Below are positions 16,692-25,201 of a stretch of 64,000 nt of DNA, piece after piece. Source of the stretch: Polaribacter batillariae (lineage in GTDB: Bacteria; Bacteroidota; Bacteroidia; Flavobacteriales; Flavobacteriaceae); assembly GCF_017498485.1 (NCBI RefSeq), contig NZ_CP071795.1, positions 3,532,501 to 3,596,500 of the forward strand, written 5' to 3'. A program made the translations under genes and the position numbers. Below the pieces are notes generated by a model. It did not search any database. It was not told the DNA's origin and saw nothing but the letters and a program-made list of their open reading frames with translations. Position 1 is the first letter of the stretch. Every line of letters begins with the position of its first letter.

Positions 16692-18383
16692 ATGTATCCA
16701 AAAAAAGAACTCGCACAAATCGTAATTTCAGCATGTACGCAATTTAATGTTGATACTGTTGTAATTTCTCCAGGTTCACGAAATGCACCTTTAACGATTG
16801 GTTTTTCGAACCACCCAAAAATAGAAACCTTAAGTGTTGTAGATGAACGCTGTGCTGCATTTTTTGCTTTGGGCATTGCACAACAAACAAAAAAACCAGT
16901 TGCAGTTTTATGCACTTCAGGCTCTGCATTGTTAAATTATTATCCAGCAATTGCAGAAGCATTTTATAGCAGCATTCCTTTAGTGGTAATATCTGCAGAC
17001 AGACCCAAACACTTAATTGATATTGGTGATGGACAAACTATTAGGCAAGAAAATGTATTTGAAAACCACATTTTATTTTCTGCAAATCTTGTAGAAAATG
17101 AAAAGTTTAAAACCAGAAACGCCCAATTAATAGGTGAAGCTTTACAAATTTCTGTTTCTCAGCAAGGTCCTGTGCATATAAATGTTCCTTTTGACGAGCC
17201 TTTGTATGAGACGGTTTCTAAATTGCAAGATTTTAGTTTTCCAAATGTCTCCTCGATCGCAGTCGAGAGGTTAGAATTAGTTCACGACAGCACTCGAACT
17301 GACAACATAGTTGATTATAAAAAATTAAGTTCTATCTGGAATTCTGCAGAAAAGAAAATGATTGTTGTAGGTGTAAATTATCCTGATAATGAATTGCACA
17401 ATTTAATGGATTTATATGCGGAAGATGATTCTGTACTAATTTTAACAGAAACTACTTCAAATTTGCATCATAATAAGGCAGTAAATTCTATAGATCAATT
17501 AATTTTTTCTATGGAAGATACCGAGTTTAAAGAATTGCAGCCAAATATTTTAATTACCTTTGGCGGTATGATTGTTTCGAAAAGAATCAAACGTTTTTTA
17601 AGAGATTATCAACCAAAACATCATTGGAATATCGATGCTAAAAAAGCAACCAACACCTTTTTTTGTTTATCTGAATTTATACAAACCACACCTGTAGATT
17701 TTTTTTCTCATTTTAATAATTATATAAAACCTATACAAAGTACCTATCAACCAAAATGGTTAAAAATTAGAGACGATAGAAGAAAGAAGCATGCAAAATA
17801 TTTTAAGAACATACCATATTCCGATTTTTCGGTTTTCGAGCAAGTTTTAAACCGCATTCCAAAAAACGGTCAACTTCAAATAAGCAACAGTTCTATTATA
17901 AGATATACGCAGCTTTTTACAATAAAAAGGTCGCTAACAGTTTTTTGTAATAGAGGCACAAGTGGTATCGATGGAAGCACTTCAACAGCAATTGGAGCTT
18001 CTTTTGCAAGCGAAAGGCAAACAATTTTTATAACTGGCGATTTAAGTTTTTTTTACGATGCTAATGCGTTATGGAATACAAACATTCCAAAGAATTTTAG
18101 AATTATTTTAATTAATAATTCTGGTGGTGGAATTTTTAAAATAATTCCAGGACCCAGAAGTACAAACGCCCATAAATATTTTGAAACACCACATACTTTA
18201 ACTGCAGAACATTTGGCTAAAATGCATAATTTTAAATATGTAAAAGCACATTCTAAAGAAACTGTAGAAAAAGGTTTAGAAGGTTTTTTTGAAGCATCAG
18301 AAAGACCAAAAATATTAGAAATTTGTACGCCAAGTGAAGAAAATGATGTAACTTTAAAAGCCTATTTTAAATATATAAAATAA
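16692..18383 (+). CDS. menD: 2-succinyl-5-enolpyruvyl-6-hydroxy-3-cyclohexene-1-carboxylate synthase
   Basis: ThDP enzyme of menaquinone synthesis joining 2-oxoglutarate to isochorismate. The 563 residues show the N-terminal ThDP/pyrimidine region (VISPGSRNAPLTIGF and VVDERCAAFFALG), CTSGSALLNYYPA, and the C-terminal diphosphate region (ITGDLSFFYDANALWN, then NNSGGGIF). Residues 186-204 (VSSIAVERLELVHDSTRTD and the next Asn) are encoded by a near-complete copy of a dispersed palindromic repeat inserted in frame, apparently in the linker between the first two domains. The next gene overlaps the stop by one base. menB lies 2.4 kb downstream. Confidence 0.95.
   Translation: MYPKKELAQIVISACTQFNVDTVVISPGSRNAPLTIGFSNHPKIETLSVVDERCAAFFALGIAQQTKKPVAVLCTSGSALLNYYPAIAEAFYSSIPLVVISADRPKHLIDIGDGQTIRQENVFENHILFSANLVENEKFKTRNAQLIGEALQISVSQQGPVHINVPFDEPLYETVSKLQDFSFPNVSSIAVERLELVHDSTRTDNIVDYKKLSSIWNSAEKKMIVVGVNYPDNELHNLMDLYAEDDSVLILTETTSNLHHNKAVNSIDQLIFSMEDTEFKELQPNILITFGGMIVSKRIKRFLRDYQPKHHWNIDAKKATNTFFCLSEFIQTTPVDFFSHFNNYIKPIQSTYQPKWLKIRDDRRKKHAKYFKNIPYSDFSVFEQVLNRIPKNGQLQISNSSIIRYTQLFTIKRSLTVFCNRGTSGIDGSTSTAIGASFASERQTIFITGDLSFFYDANALWNTNIPKNFRIILINNSGGGIFKIIPGPRSTNAHKYFETPHTLTAEHLAKMHNFKYVKAHSKETVEKGLEGFFEASERPKILEICTPSEENDVTLKAYFKYIK
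17247..17303 (+). repeat. Palindromic element in frame inside menD
   Basis: A 57-base stretch from GTCTCCTCGATCGCAGTCGA to CACTCGAACTGAC aligns base for base with the intergenic element at 34956-35014, with about a dozen differences, mostly in the loop. Length 57 keeps the frame (19 codons, menD residues 186-204). Arms AGTCGAGAGGTT and the CGACAGCACTCGAACTG side have drifted from perfect pairing, suggesting the insertion is not recent. Confidence 0.8.
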
Positions 18384-18847
18384 TGGATTTACACGAAAAA
18401 GAAAACGATTTTAAGAAAGTGGAATACAACTTTAAAGAAGGAGATAAAGTAAATTTAGTGATTGAAAAAGAAACAGGTTTGGGATACACTGTTTTGATTA
18501 ATAATGAGTTTAAAGGGTTGCTTTTTAGAAGCGAGGTTTTTCAAGAATTGGAAGAAAATATGGAAGTGACTGGCTATATTAAAAAGATTCGTGAAGATGG
18601 TAAAGTAGATGTTTCTCTTCGTCCACAAGGGTTTAGAAATGTTATAGATTCCGACACCGATAAAGTTTTAAGTAAATTAAAAGAAAGTAAAGAAAGTTTT
18701 TTATTGCTAACAGATAAAAGCTCACCAGACTCTATTCGTTTTCACTTGAAAATGAGTAAAAAAGCATTTAAAAAAGCAATTGGTAATTTATACAAACAAA
18801 AACGAATTGTTATTAAAGAAGATAGAATCGAATTGGTAAAAGAATAG
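18383..18847 (+). CDS. S1-domain plus winged-helix protein (CvfB-like, short)
   Basis: A 154-residue protein with one S1-like RNA-binding domain (about residues 20-82, GDKVNLVIEKETGLGYTVLI ... GYIKKIREDGKVDVSLRP) and a C-terminal winged helix (about 85-150) ending KQKRIVIKEDRIEL. This is the C-terminal architecture of CvfB/YitL, but full-length CvfB has about 280 residues with further S1 domains, so this is a short form. Its ATG overlaps the menD stop by one base, so it is co-translated with menD. Binding target unknown. Confidence 0.75.
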   Translation: MDLHEKENDFKKVEYNFKEGDKVNLVIEKETGLGYTVLINNEFKGLLFRSEVFQELEENMEVTGYIKKIREDGKVDVSLRPQGFRNVIDSDTDKVLSKLKESKESFLLLTDKSSPDSIRFHLKMSKKAFKKAIGNLYKQKRIVIKEDRIELVKE

Positions 18848-18851
18848 AATT

Positions 18852-19544
18852 ATGAAAAAGTTATTTTTTGCTGTTTTCATTTTTTGCTCAACGATAGCAA
18901 GTGCTCAATTTACAGAGTCGTTGTCTTCAGACAGGCCAGGGCAAGCCTTGTCTTCTAGTGTTGTTGGAAAAAATGTTTTTCAAATTCAGGCAGGTATCGA
19001 TTATTTCGAGAGCACTTCAAACTTCTATCCAAGCTCATATTTTAGGTATGGTTTATCAGAAAGGTTCGAATTCAATACAGGAATAATTTTTTCTGGAAAT
19101 AAATTTGCAGACGATTTAGAGTCTTTAACAATAGGAGCAAGGTATGTTTTAAATAGCAATTTAGAAGCTCATTTAAAATCTAGTTTACAGTTTTCTTATG
19201 ATGTTGGCGCAACAAATAAAAACTCGCAATTAACTTATATTTTAGGAAGTTCTTTTTCTGAAAAACTTTCTTACACTGTCAACTTAGGAATTAATTTTGA
19301 TAATGATTTCGGTGTAAATAACGGAATTTACATTTTTAATTTTTCATATGCATTTAATGATAAAACAGGAGTTTTTTTAGAACCTTTTGGCACCTTTTTA
19401 AAAAACAGCTTTCAGTTTAATCTCGATGCTGGAGTATATTATCTCGTTAACAATAATTTTCAGTTAGATTTTTTAATAGGCGAAAGCGATGGTTTTTTTA
19501 CAGGAGCAGGTATTACTTGGAGAATTCCTTCGAAAAACAACTAA
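18852..19544 (+). CDS. Outer-membrane beta-barrel protein (transporter-like)
   Basis: A 230-residue exported protein: signal peptide MKKLFFAVFIFCSTIASAQF with cleavage after SAQ, then SLSSDRPGQA, the motif typical of Bacteroidota barrel proteins of the phenol-degradation MetA-like (PF13557) group. The rest alternates short amphipathic strands with aromatic ends (for example YFRYGLSERFEFNTGI), as in an outer-membrane barrel. It starts four bases after the S1 gene, so it belongs to the menD transcript. Substrate unknown; no reason in sequence to tie it to menaquinone. Confidence 0.78.
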   Translation: MKKLFFAVFIFCSTIASAQFTESLSSDRPGQALSSSVVGKNVFQIQAGIDYFESTSNFYPSSYFRYGLSERFEFNTGIIFSGNKFADDLESLTIGARYVLNSNLEAHLKSSLQFSYDVGATNKNSQLTYILGSSFSEKLSYTVNLGINFDNDFGVNNGIYIFNFSYAFNDKTGVFLEPFGTFLKNSFQFNLDAGVYYLVNNNFQLDFLIGESDGFFTGAGITWRIPSKNN

Positions 19545-19545
19545 T

Positions 19546-20706
19546 TTACTGTCCGCCCAATCTTAAAATATTTTCATAAAAAGCATCTGCATTTGGGTTT
19601 GATGGATCCATTTTTCCATATCCAATTTTGTAATATTTTAAAGCTCTTCTAATATCTTTTCCTTTTTCATAATACCTGCCCAAATAATAATCTCCTAAAG
19701 GTGAAGTTGGAAAAAGTTTCAGAATCATTTTTCCAAAATTTAATAATTGATCTCCATTTTCTTTTTCGATAATTATTTTTTCAATCGCATAAATATCTCT
19801 TTCTCTAATTCCTAAATTACTTCCAAAGAGAAATTCAATTTCAAGATATTTATTTTCTAAATACGCAATTGCATCAATAGGAGAGAGGTCTTTTACTTTT
19901 GTATCGAATTCTTCTTTAGAAATGGCAGAGTAAATTTCAAAGGTTTTAGTTAATGCTCTAGGAATTGCTTCCGCAATTGCAGAAATAGGACTTGCAGTAG
20001 CTATGTGATCGTTAATAATATTAAAATTATTGATACCTAATCCGCTTAATGCATTTTGCAATTCTTTAATTTTTAGCTGTTTAGCCTCAGTAAAAGAGTT
20101 AGAATTGTTTGTGTAAAAGTAAAAAGTGTTATCTTCTTTTTGATATCTTTCTAAGTTAAAAGATTGAAGCTGGTTTCCAATAAAATCAGAAAAAGTAGGA
20201 TTTATGCAGATGTAAGAATTTATAAATGGCTTTTCTTCTCTTAAAAATTGAGCGATTAAATTTGCAGAAGTTCCTTCTCCAATAATAGAAATAAAAGGAG
20301 AGGTTTTATAATTCGTTTCAATATCAAAAATCACTTCATTTTTTATAAATTGATAAAATTTCTTATTATTTGTCGTTAAATTTTCGTTATTTAAATTAAA
20401 ATAGGTGTCAATTTTTCGTGTTTTTGCCATTTCAATTCCTACAACAATTTGTTCAGGAGCTTTGTCTTTAGCAGCAAATAAAACCGAGTTTCCTACGTAA
20501 GTATCAAATAAATATTCGGCATCTAAAACAATGGCTAAAGGATAATTTTTCTCTTTAGTTTTATCATAACCTTCTGGTAAATAAATTCTTATGGTTCTTT
20601 TTGAATCTACAAAGTCAGATACAATTGTTTTTTTAATAATTTTTTGTGAAAAAGTACAAATAGAAAAAAGTAAAAATATTAACGGAAGCGATTTCTTAAT
20701 CATCAT
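19546..20706 (-). CDS. Alpha/beta-hydrolase-fold (esterase D-like) protein, catalytic Ser not apparent
   Basis: A 386-residue exported protein with signal peptide SLPLIFLLFSICTFSQ. The N-terminal 250 residues follow the esterase D/Fes fold (IRIYLPEGYDKTKEKNYPLA, then VLDAEYLFD). At the nucleophile elbow, where active members have GxSxG, this protein has IGEGTSANLIAQF, so the usual Ser position seems to be Gly. The C-terminal 100 residues are helical and TPR-like (GRYYEKGKDIRRALKYYKIG). Likely periplasmic. It may have lost hydrolase activity and act by binding; this is inferred by eye. Confidence 0.75.
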   Translation of the reverse strand: MMIKKSLPLIFLLFSICTFSQKIIKKTIVSDFVDSKRTIRIYLPEGYDKTKEKNYPLAIVLDAEYLFDTYVGNSVLFAAKDKAPEQIVVGIEMAKTRKIDTYFNLNNENLTTNNKKFYQFIKNEVIFDIETNYKTSPFISIIGEGTSANLIAQFLREEKPFINSYICINPTFSDFIGNQLQSFNLERYQKEDNTFYFYTNNSNSFTEAKQLKIKELQNALSGLGINNFNIINDHIATASPISAIAEAIPRALTKTFEIYSAISKEEFDTKVKDLSPIDAIAYLENKYLEIEFLFGSNLGIRERDIYAIEKIIIEKENGDQLLNFGKMILKLFPTSPLGDYYLGRYYEKGKDIRRALKYYKIGYGKMDPSNPNADAFYENILRLGGQ

Positions 20707-20773
20707 TTAGAATGTTTATTTTCGTAAGCAATAATGTTTTGTTCTGTTTATAGAACGACCAAAATACAAAAAT

Positions 20774-21613
20774 ATGATACAACCTGAATGGAAAACTGCC
20801 AAAGAGTATGAAGATATTACTTACAAGAAATGTAAGGGTGTTGCAAGAATAGCATTTAACAGACCCAATGTTAGAAATGCCTTTCGTCCTAAAACAACAT
20901 CAGAATTGTATGATGCATTTTACGATGCTGGTGAAGATGTAAATATTGGAGTAGTATTACTTTCTGCAGAAGGACCAAGTAGCAAAGATGGAGTGTATTC
21001 TTTTTGTTCTGGAGGCGATCAAAAAGCACGTGGCCATCAAGGTTATGTAGGTGAAGATGGTTACCACCGATTAAATATTCTTGAAGTACAGCGTTTAATA
21101 AGATTTATGCCAAAAGCAGTTATTGCTGTGGTTCCAGGATGGGCAGTTGGTGGAGGTCATAGTTTACATGTAGTATGCGATTTAACTTTAGCTAGTAAAG
21201 AACACGCTATTTTTAAGCAAACAGATGCAGATGTAACTTCTTTTGATGGGGGGTATGGTTCTGCATATTTAGCCAAAATGGTAGGACAAAAAAAAGCGAG
21301 AGAAATTTTCTTTTTAGGAAGAAATTATTCTGCACAAGAAGCGTATGAAATGGGCATGGTAAATGCAGTAATTCCTCACGAAGCATTAGAAAGTACGGCT
21401 TACGAATGGGCACAAGAAATTTTAGCAAAATCGCCAACATCTATAAAAATGCTAAAATTCGCGATGAATTTAACAGATGATGGTATGGTTGGGCAACAAG
21501 TTTTTGCAGGAGAAGCAACACGTTTAGCTTATATGACAGATGAAGCAAAAGAAGGCAGAGATGCATTTTTAGAAAAACGCAAACCCAATTTTCCTAAAAA
21601 GTGGATTCCATAG
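20774..21613 (+). CDS. menB: 1,4-dihydroxy-2-naphthoyl-CoA synthase
   Basis: Crotonase-fold enzyme closing the second ring in menaquinone synthesis. The 279 residues carry VRNAFRPKTTSELYDAF, the oxyanion-hole and substrate loop FCSGGDQKARG, GWAVGGGHSLHVVCDLTLAS and TDADVTSFDGGYGSAYLA, all characteristic of MenB rather than generic enoyl-CoA hydratases. Located 2.4 kb from menD on the same strand, but the opposite-strand esterase-like gene lies between, so it is its own unit. Followed by CAGT-type intergenic repeats. Confidence 0.96.
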   Translation: MIQPEWKTAKEYEDITYKKCKGVARIAFNRPNVRNAFRPKTTSELYDAFYDAGEDVNIGVVLLSAEGPSSKDGVYSFCSGGDQKARGHQGYVGEDGYHRLNILEVQRLIRFMPKAVIAVVPGWAVGGGHSLHVVCDLTLASKEHAIFKQTDADVTSFDGGYGSAYLAKMVGQKKAREIFFLGRNYSAQEAYEMGMVNAVIPHEALESTAYEWAQEILAKSPTSIKMLKFAMNLTDDGMVGQQVFAGEATRLAYMTDEAKEGRDAFLEKRKPNFPKKWIP

Positions 21614-21760
21614 TCGGTTAGCAGTAAATAAGTATTCAGTTGGCAGTCTCAGTTTTCAGTACTTAGTAAATATGAATAATTTTTAGTTAATTAATATAAA
21701 GAGAATAAATTAAACACAAGAGTGTTTTTTCCCCTTAGGGGAAATTAAAAGGGGCTTTTT
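21614..21760. repeat. CAGTTGGCAGT-type repeats and AAGGGGCTTTT repeat before FAH gene
   Basis: Just after menB stand irregular copies of CAGTTGGCAGT/TTTTCAGTACT, a word family that also follows rlmF (35877-35935) and osmC (57503-57560). At 21727-21757 CCCCTTAGGGGAAATTAAAA is followed by GGGGC and a T-run; it is the reverse complement of the sequence after fsa and ends at the FAH start codon. CCCCTTAGGGG is itself a short palindrome. Confidence 0.65.
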
Positions 21761-22369
21761 ATGAAAATAATTTGTATTGGGCGCAATTACGCAAAACATA
21801 TCGAAGAATTGGCCAACGAAAGACCAGACAATCCTGTGGTTTTTCTAAAACCAGATTCTGCCATTTTGCCAAGAAAAAACCCATTTTTTATTCCGCCTTT
21901 TTCTAATGATGTACATTACGAAGTAGAGGTTTTAGTAAAAATTAATAAAGTTGGAAAATATATTGATACTAAATTTGCTCATAAATATTATAACGAAATA
22001 GGCTTAGGTATCGATTTTACAGCAAGAGATGTACAAGCAAAATGCAAAGAAAAAGGGTTGCCCTGGGAAAAGGCCAAGGCGTTTGATGGTAGTGCAGTTG
22101 TCGGCGAGTTTTACCCAAAAGAAACATTCGATTTAGAAAACTTACAATTTCAATTGTATAAGAACGATGAGTTAGTTCAAGATGGAAATACCAATGCGAT
22201 GCTATGGAAAACAGATGAGCTAATTGCCTATGTATCGCAATATTTTACCCTAAAAAAAGGAGACATTATTTTTACAGGAACACCAGCAGGAGTTGGTAAA
22301 GTTACCGAAAATGACGTTTTAAAAGGCGTGATTAAAGACAAAGAAGCTTTTCATATAAAAGTAAAATAG
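21761..22369 (+). CDS. Fumarylacetoacetate hydrolase family protein
   Basis: A 202-residue single-domain FAH-fold enzyme. IGRNYAKHIEEL at the start, the metal-ligand region HYEVEVLVKI, GIDFTARDVQ, and the C-terminal IIFTGTPAGVG are diagnostic. Members act as oxaloacetate decarboxylases, acylpyruvases or isomerases in aromatic degradation; which one cannot be told here. The ATG touches a dispersed repeat whose T-run could end transcription from upstream, so the promoter position is unclear. Confidence 0.9.
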   Translation: MKIICIGRNYAKHIEELANERPDNPVVFLKPDSAILPRKNPFFIPPFSNDVHYEVEVLVKINKVGKYIDTKFAHKYYNEIGLGIDFTARDVQAKCKEKGLPWEKAKAFDGSAVVGEFYPKETFDLENLQFQLYKNDELVQDGNTNAMLWKTDELIAYVSQYFTLKKGDIIFTGTPAGVGKVTENDVLKGVIKDKEAFHIKVK

Positions 22370-22433
22370 GTTTGATAAATACAAATAATTACATCCATTT
22401 TTATTGGAATTTGAAATGAAATAAGAAAATAAG

Positions 22434-22685
22434 ATGGAATATTTAAGTTATATTTTTATTTTTTATGTAGGTTTTTATTTTTTCAGATTAGCAGAAAATC
22501 ATCAAAAAAATAAATGGCTATATGGTTTTTTAGGAATAATAACTTACTACTCAAGCAGTATTATATTTATGTTATACTTAAAAATTTTTCTTGAAGAAGA
22601 AATTGGCGATTTCGGTTTTGTTTCAATTAGCATGAAATCTTTTTTAATAGGTTTATTAAGTGTTTTTTTTATTTCAATCGCTTAG
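22434..22685 (+). CDS. Small hypothetical membrane protein
   Basis: 83 residues with three hydrophobic segments (about 2-17, 27-49 and 65-82) and the motif AENHQKNKWLYGFLGIITYY, a pattern common in uncharacterised flavobacterial membrane proteins. It ends in a hydrophobic run, so the stop may cut a longer ancestral protein. It lies between the FAH gene and cinA on the same strand. The frame is intact and its composition is protein-like, but no family is recognised. Confidence 0.55.
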   Translation: MEYLSYIFIFYVGFYFFRLAENHQKNKWLYGFLGIITYYSSSIIFMLYLKIFLEEEIGDFGFVSISMKSFLIGLLSVFFISIA

Positions 22686-22745
22686 TTTTATTTGGAGCAG
22701 AAAGAAAAAAAATAAAGAAAAAAACATAGAAAAAATAGGAAAAGA

Positions 22746-23987
22746 ATGAAAGCAGAAATCATTACCATTGGAGACGAGATTTTAATCGGACAAATTGTAG
22801 ATACCAATTCACAATGGATTGGGCAACAATTAAACAAGATAGGAGTTTCCGTGTATCAGATTTCTTCCATTCAAGATAACGAGCAACACATTTTAAACGC
22901 TTTTAAAGAAGCACAAGAAAGAGTAGATATTGTAATTGTAACAGGAGGTTTAGGGCCAACAAAAGACGATATTACCAAAAAAACCATTGCTAAATTTTTT
23001 AATGACGATAAAATTGTAGAATATCCAGAAGTTGTAGCACATATAAAAGAACTCTTCAAAAAAATAAATCATCCATTTAAAGAAATACAACGAACACAAG
23101 CACAATTGCCATCCAAAGCAACCTTATTAAAAAACAATTTTGGGACGGCTCCTGGCATGTGGTTTTTCGAAAAAAACACCGTTTTTGTATCACTTCCAGG
23201 AGTTCCTTACGAAATGAAAGGATTAATTACAAATGAAGTACTACCAAGAATTCAAAAACAATTTAAATTGCCATACATACTTCATAAAACAATAATGACG
23301 TATGGGCAAGGAGAAAGTACCATTGCAGAAAGAATCGAAGATTTCGAAAACAATTTACCAAACTATATCAAGTTAGCATATTTACCATCTTTTGGCAAAG
23401 TGCGTTTGCGTTTATCTGCCTTTGGCGCAAATAAAGAGGTTTTAGAACAAGAGTTAAACTCTAAAGTAAAAGAAGTTTACAAACAAATACCAGAAATTAT
23501 TACAGGTTTAGATGACGATTTTTCATTAGAAAAAAGAATAGGAGAACTATTAAAAGCAAAAAACCAAACAATTGCAACAGCAGAAAGCTTAACAGGAGGT
23601 AAAATAGCAGCTACTTTAGTATCAGTAGAAGGTTCATCAGCTTATTATAAAGGTAGTTTTGTAACCTACTCAGAGGAAACAAAAATTAATTTATTAAATG
23701 TTTCCACAGAAACCATTAAAAAACATACAGTTGTAAGTAAAGAAGTAGCTTTAGCAATGGCAAAAGGGGCCAAAGAAAAACTAAAAACAAATTATGTAAT
23801 TGCGGTTACAGGAAACGCAGGACCAACCATAGATAATACCGATAAAAGTGTTGGTGTTGTTTACATCGCATTAATTTCCGATGAAAAGGAAATCGTAGCA
23901 GAATTTAATTTTGGGCAACCAAGAGAAAAGGTAATCAATAGAACCGTTAGTAAAGCATTAGAAATGTTGCACAAAGAATTGTCTTAG
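22746..23987 (+). CDS. cinA: CinA family protein (competence/damage-inducible, NMN amidohydrolase type)
   Basis: 413 residues with two domains: an N-terminal MogA/MoaB-like COG1058 domain (AEIITIGDEILIGQIVDTNS and VTGGLGPTKDDITKK), linked to ADP-ribose/NMN nucleotide handling, and a C-terminal CinA domain from about residue 260 (TIATAESLTGGKIAATLVSV and VTGNAGP), which deamidates NMN in characterised relatives. Length is usual. It precedes the rpmB cluster with a 267-base gap that holds no further gene. Confidence 0.94.
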   Translation: MKAEIITIGDEILIGQIVDTNSQWIGQQLNKIGVSVYQISSIQDNEQHILNAFKEAQERVDIVIVTGGLGPTKDDITKKTIAKFFNDDKIVEYPEVVAHIKELFKKINHPFKEIQRTQAQLPSKATLLKNNFGTAPGMWFFEKNTVFVSLPGVPYEMKGLITNEVLPRIQKQFKLPYILHKTIMTYGQGESTIAERIEDFENNLPNYIKLAYLPSFGKVRLRLSAFGANKEVLEQELNSKVKEVYKQIPEIITGLDDDFSLEKRIGELLKAKNQTIATAESLTGGKIAATLVSVEGSSAYYKGSFVTYSEETKINLLNVSTETIKKHTVVSKEVALAMAKGAKEKLKTNYVIAVTGNAGPTIDNTDKSVGVVYIALISDEKEIVAEFNFGQPREKVINRTVSKALEMLHKELS

Positions 23988-24184
23988 TTGTATATTTTGA
24001 ATGAAAAAATATTCAAAAATGTAGGTTCAAGTGATTTTAAAAAACAAAAAAAGGTGTCGAGAACTATTTAAAAACGAAAGCTCTTACTCACGATACAAAT
24101 TAGCTCATTTCAATCGTAAAATTTACTCGAATTAATAGAATTTTATCGAAATGCGATAAAGATTAAAAAATTAGTAAAATTGTT

Positions 24185-24215
24185 TTGTTCAATATTGTAA
24201 TTATTTGTAGATTTG
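24185..24215 (+). promoter_or_regulatory. Complete Bacteroidota promoter of rpmB-rpmG
   Basis: TTG at 24185-24187, 20 bases, then TAGATTTG at 24208-24215, matching TTG-N19/20-TAnnTTTG. It lies 39 bases before the rpmB ATG. The preceding part of the gap (23988-24184) contains no gene or clear repeat. Confidence 0.8.
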
Positions 24216-24254
24216 CACCTCGTTTAGAGATAACACTAAAAAACTGTCGAAAAG

Positions 24255-24494
24255 ATGTCTAGAGTTTGTGAATTAACAGGTAAAAAAGCAATGGTTGGAA
24301 ACAACGTTTCTCACGCTTTAAATAGAACCAAAAGAAAGTTTGACGCTAATTTAATGACCAAGCGTTTTTACATTCCAGAAGAAGATAAATGGATTACTTT
24401 AAAAGTATCTGCTTCTGCACTAAAAAATATTAACAAGAAAGGAATTTCTGCAGTTATAAAAGAGGCGAGAGCTAACGGATTTTTAACTAAATAA
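24255..24494 (+). CDS. rpmB: 50S ribosomal protein L28
   Basis: 79 residues, the normal L28 length. MSRVCELTGKKAMVGNNVSH is the family start, followed by LNRTKRKFDANLMTKRFYIP and the basic C-terminus. First gene of rpmB-rpmG-DUF4295, downstream of a complete promoter. The gap to rpmG contains AAACTTTAAACTTTAAACTT-type low-complexity sequence. Confidence 0.97.
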   Translation: MSRVCELTGKKAMVGNNVSHALNRTKRKFDANLMTKRFYIPEEDKWITLKVSASALKNINKKGISAVIKEARANGFLTK

Positions 24495-24574
24495 TTATTA
24501 AGTCGCAGTTTACAGTTTCGGTTTCCAGTTGCAAAACTTTAAACTTTAAACTTTAAACTTTTTAAACTAAAGAG

Positions 24575-24757
24575 ATGGCAAAAAAAGGGAACAGAGTTCA
24601 AGTAATTTTAGAATGTACAGAGCACAAAGCAACTGGTAAACCAGGTACTTCTAGATACATTACAACTAAGAACAAGAAGAACAGTCCAGATAGAATGGAA
24701 ATTAAAAAATTCAACCCTATCTTAAATAAAATGACTGTTCACAAAGAAATTAAGTAA
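24575..24757 (+). CDS. rpmG: 50S ribosomal protein L33
   Basis: 60 residues, matching L33 ([40 protein letters not shown]). Only one Cys is present, so this is the zinc-free type without the CxxC pairs. It lies 80 bases after rpmB and 51 bases before the DUF4295 gene. Confidence 0.97.
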   Translation: MAKKGNRVQVILECTEHKATGKPGTSRYITTKNKKNSPDRMEIKKFNPILNKMTVHKEIK

Positions 24758-24808
24758 TTTAAATATCTAGAACTCAGAACAGAGCACATAGATTAAAACA
24801 TTTATACA

Positions 24809-24961
24809 ATGGCAAAAAAATCAGTAGCATCGTTACAAACAGGATCAAAAAGATTAAGTAAAGCTATCAAAATGGTAAAATCTCCAAAAACAGGAGCTTA
24901 CACATTTGTAGAATCTATCATGGATCCTGCAGAAGTAGATAACTTTTTAGCAAAAAAATAA
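24809..24961 (+). CDS. DUF4295 domain-containing small basic protein
   Basis: A 50-residue protein starting MAKKSVASLQTGSKRLSKAI and ending VDNFLAKK. This is the Bacteroidota DUF4295 family, which regularly follows rpmG and is thought to be a small ribosome-associated protein. It is strongly basic with the invariant KSPKTGAYTF core. A strong intrinsic terminator follows 22 bases after the stop, closing the rpmB-rpmG-DUF4295 transcript. Confidence 0.9.
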   Translation: MAKKSVASLQTGSKRLSKAIKMVKSPKTGAYTFVESIMDPAEVDNFLAKK

Positions 24962-24982
24962 TTATTTACCCATAAAATTTAA

Positions 24983-25017
24983 AAACTACTTTCTAATTTT
25001 AGAAAGTAGTTTTTTTT
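24983..25017 (+). terminator. Intrinsic terminator of the rpmB operon
   Basis: AAACTACTTTCT, loop AATTTT, AGAAAGTAGTTT and then further T residues: a 12-base perfect stem with a T-run on the plus side. Confidence 0.9.
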
Positions 25018-25040
25018 GTGCCTTATTATTGCGTATTTTT

Positions 25041-25117
25041 GGGTGTTCCCTTTCAGGTCGGGCTTTCGGCAGTCGCTCTTTTCAAGGAGCTCCAACAAAG
25101 CCTCAATCGCTAACACA
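25041..25117 (-). repeat. Family A composite element, copy A3 (GAGCTC subtype)
   Basis: Read on the minus strand it begins TTAGCGATTGAGGC, has GGAGCTCCTTGAAAAGAGCG in the middle and ends GAAAGCCCGACC...GGGAACACCC. It is closest to A6 at 48740. It lies between the rpmB operon terminator and ftsY. Confidence 0.75.
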
Positions 25118-25201
25118 AAAGGTAATTTTAATGACATTTTGACCAAACCAAACAAATGGCACATTTTTTAATGTACCACTATTAGTGTATAAAAAATAAA
25201 T

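Noticed and set aside
24979-25164. Minus-strand open frame over the rpmB terminator
   Set aside because: It covers a hairpin terminator and family A copy A3; non-coding in character.
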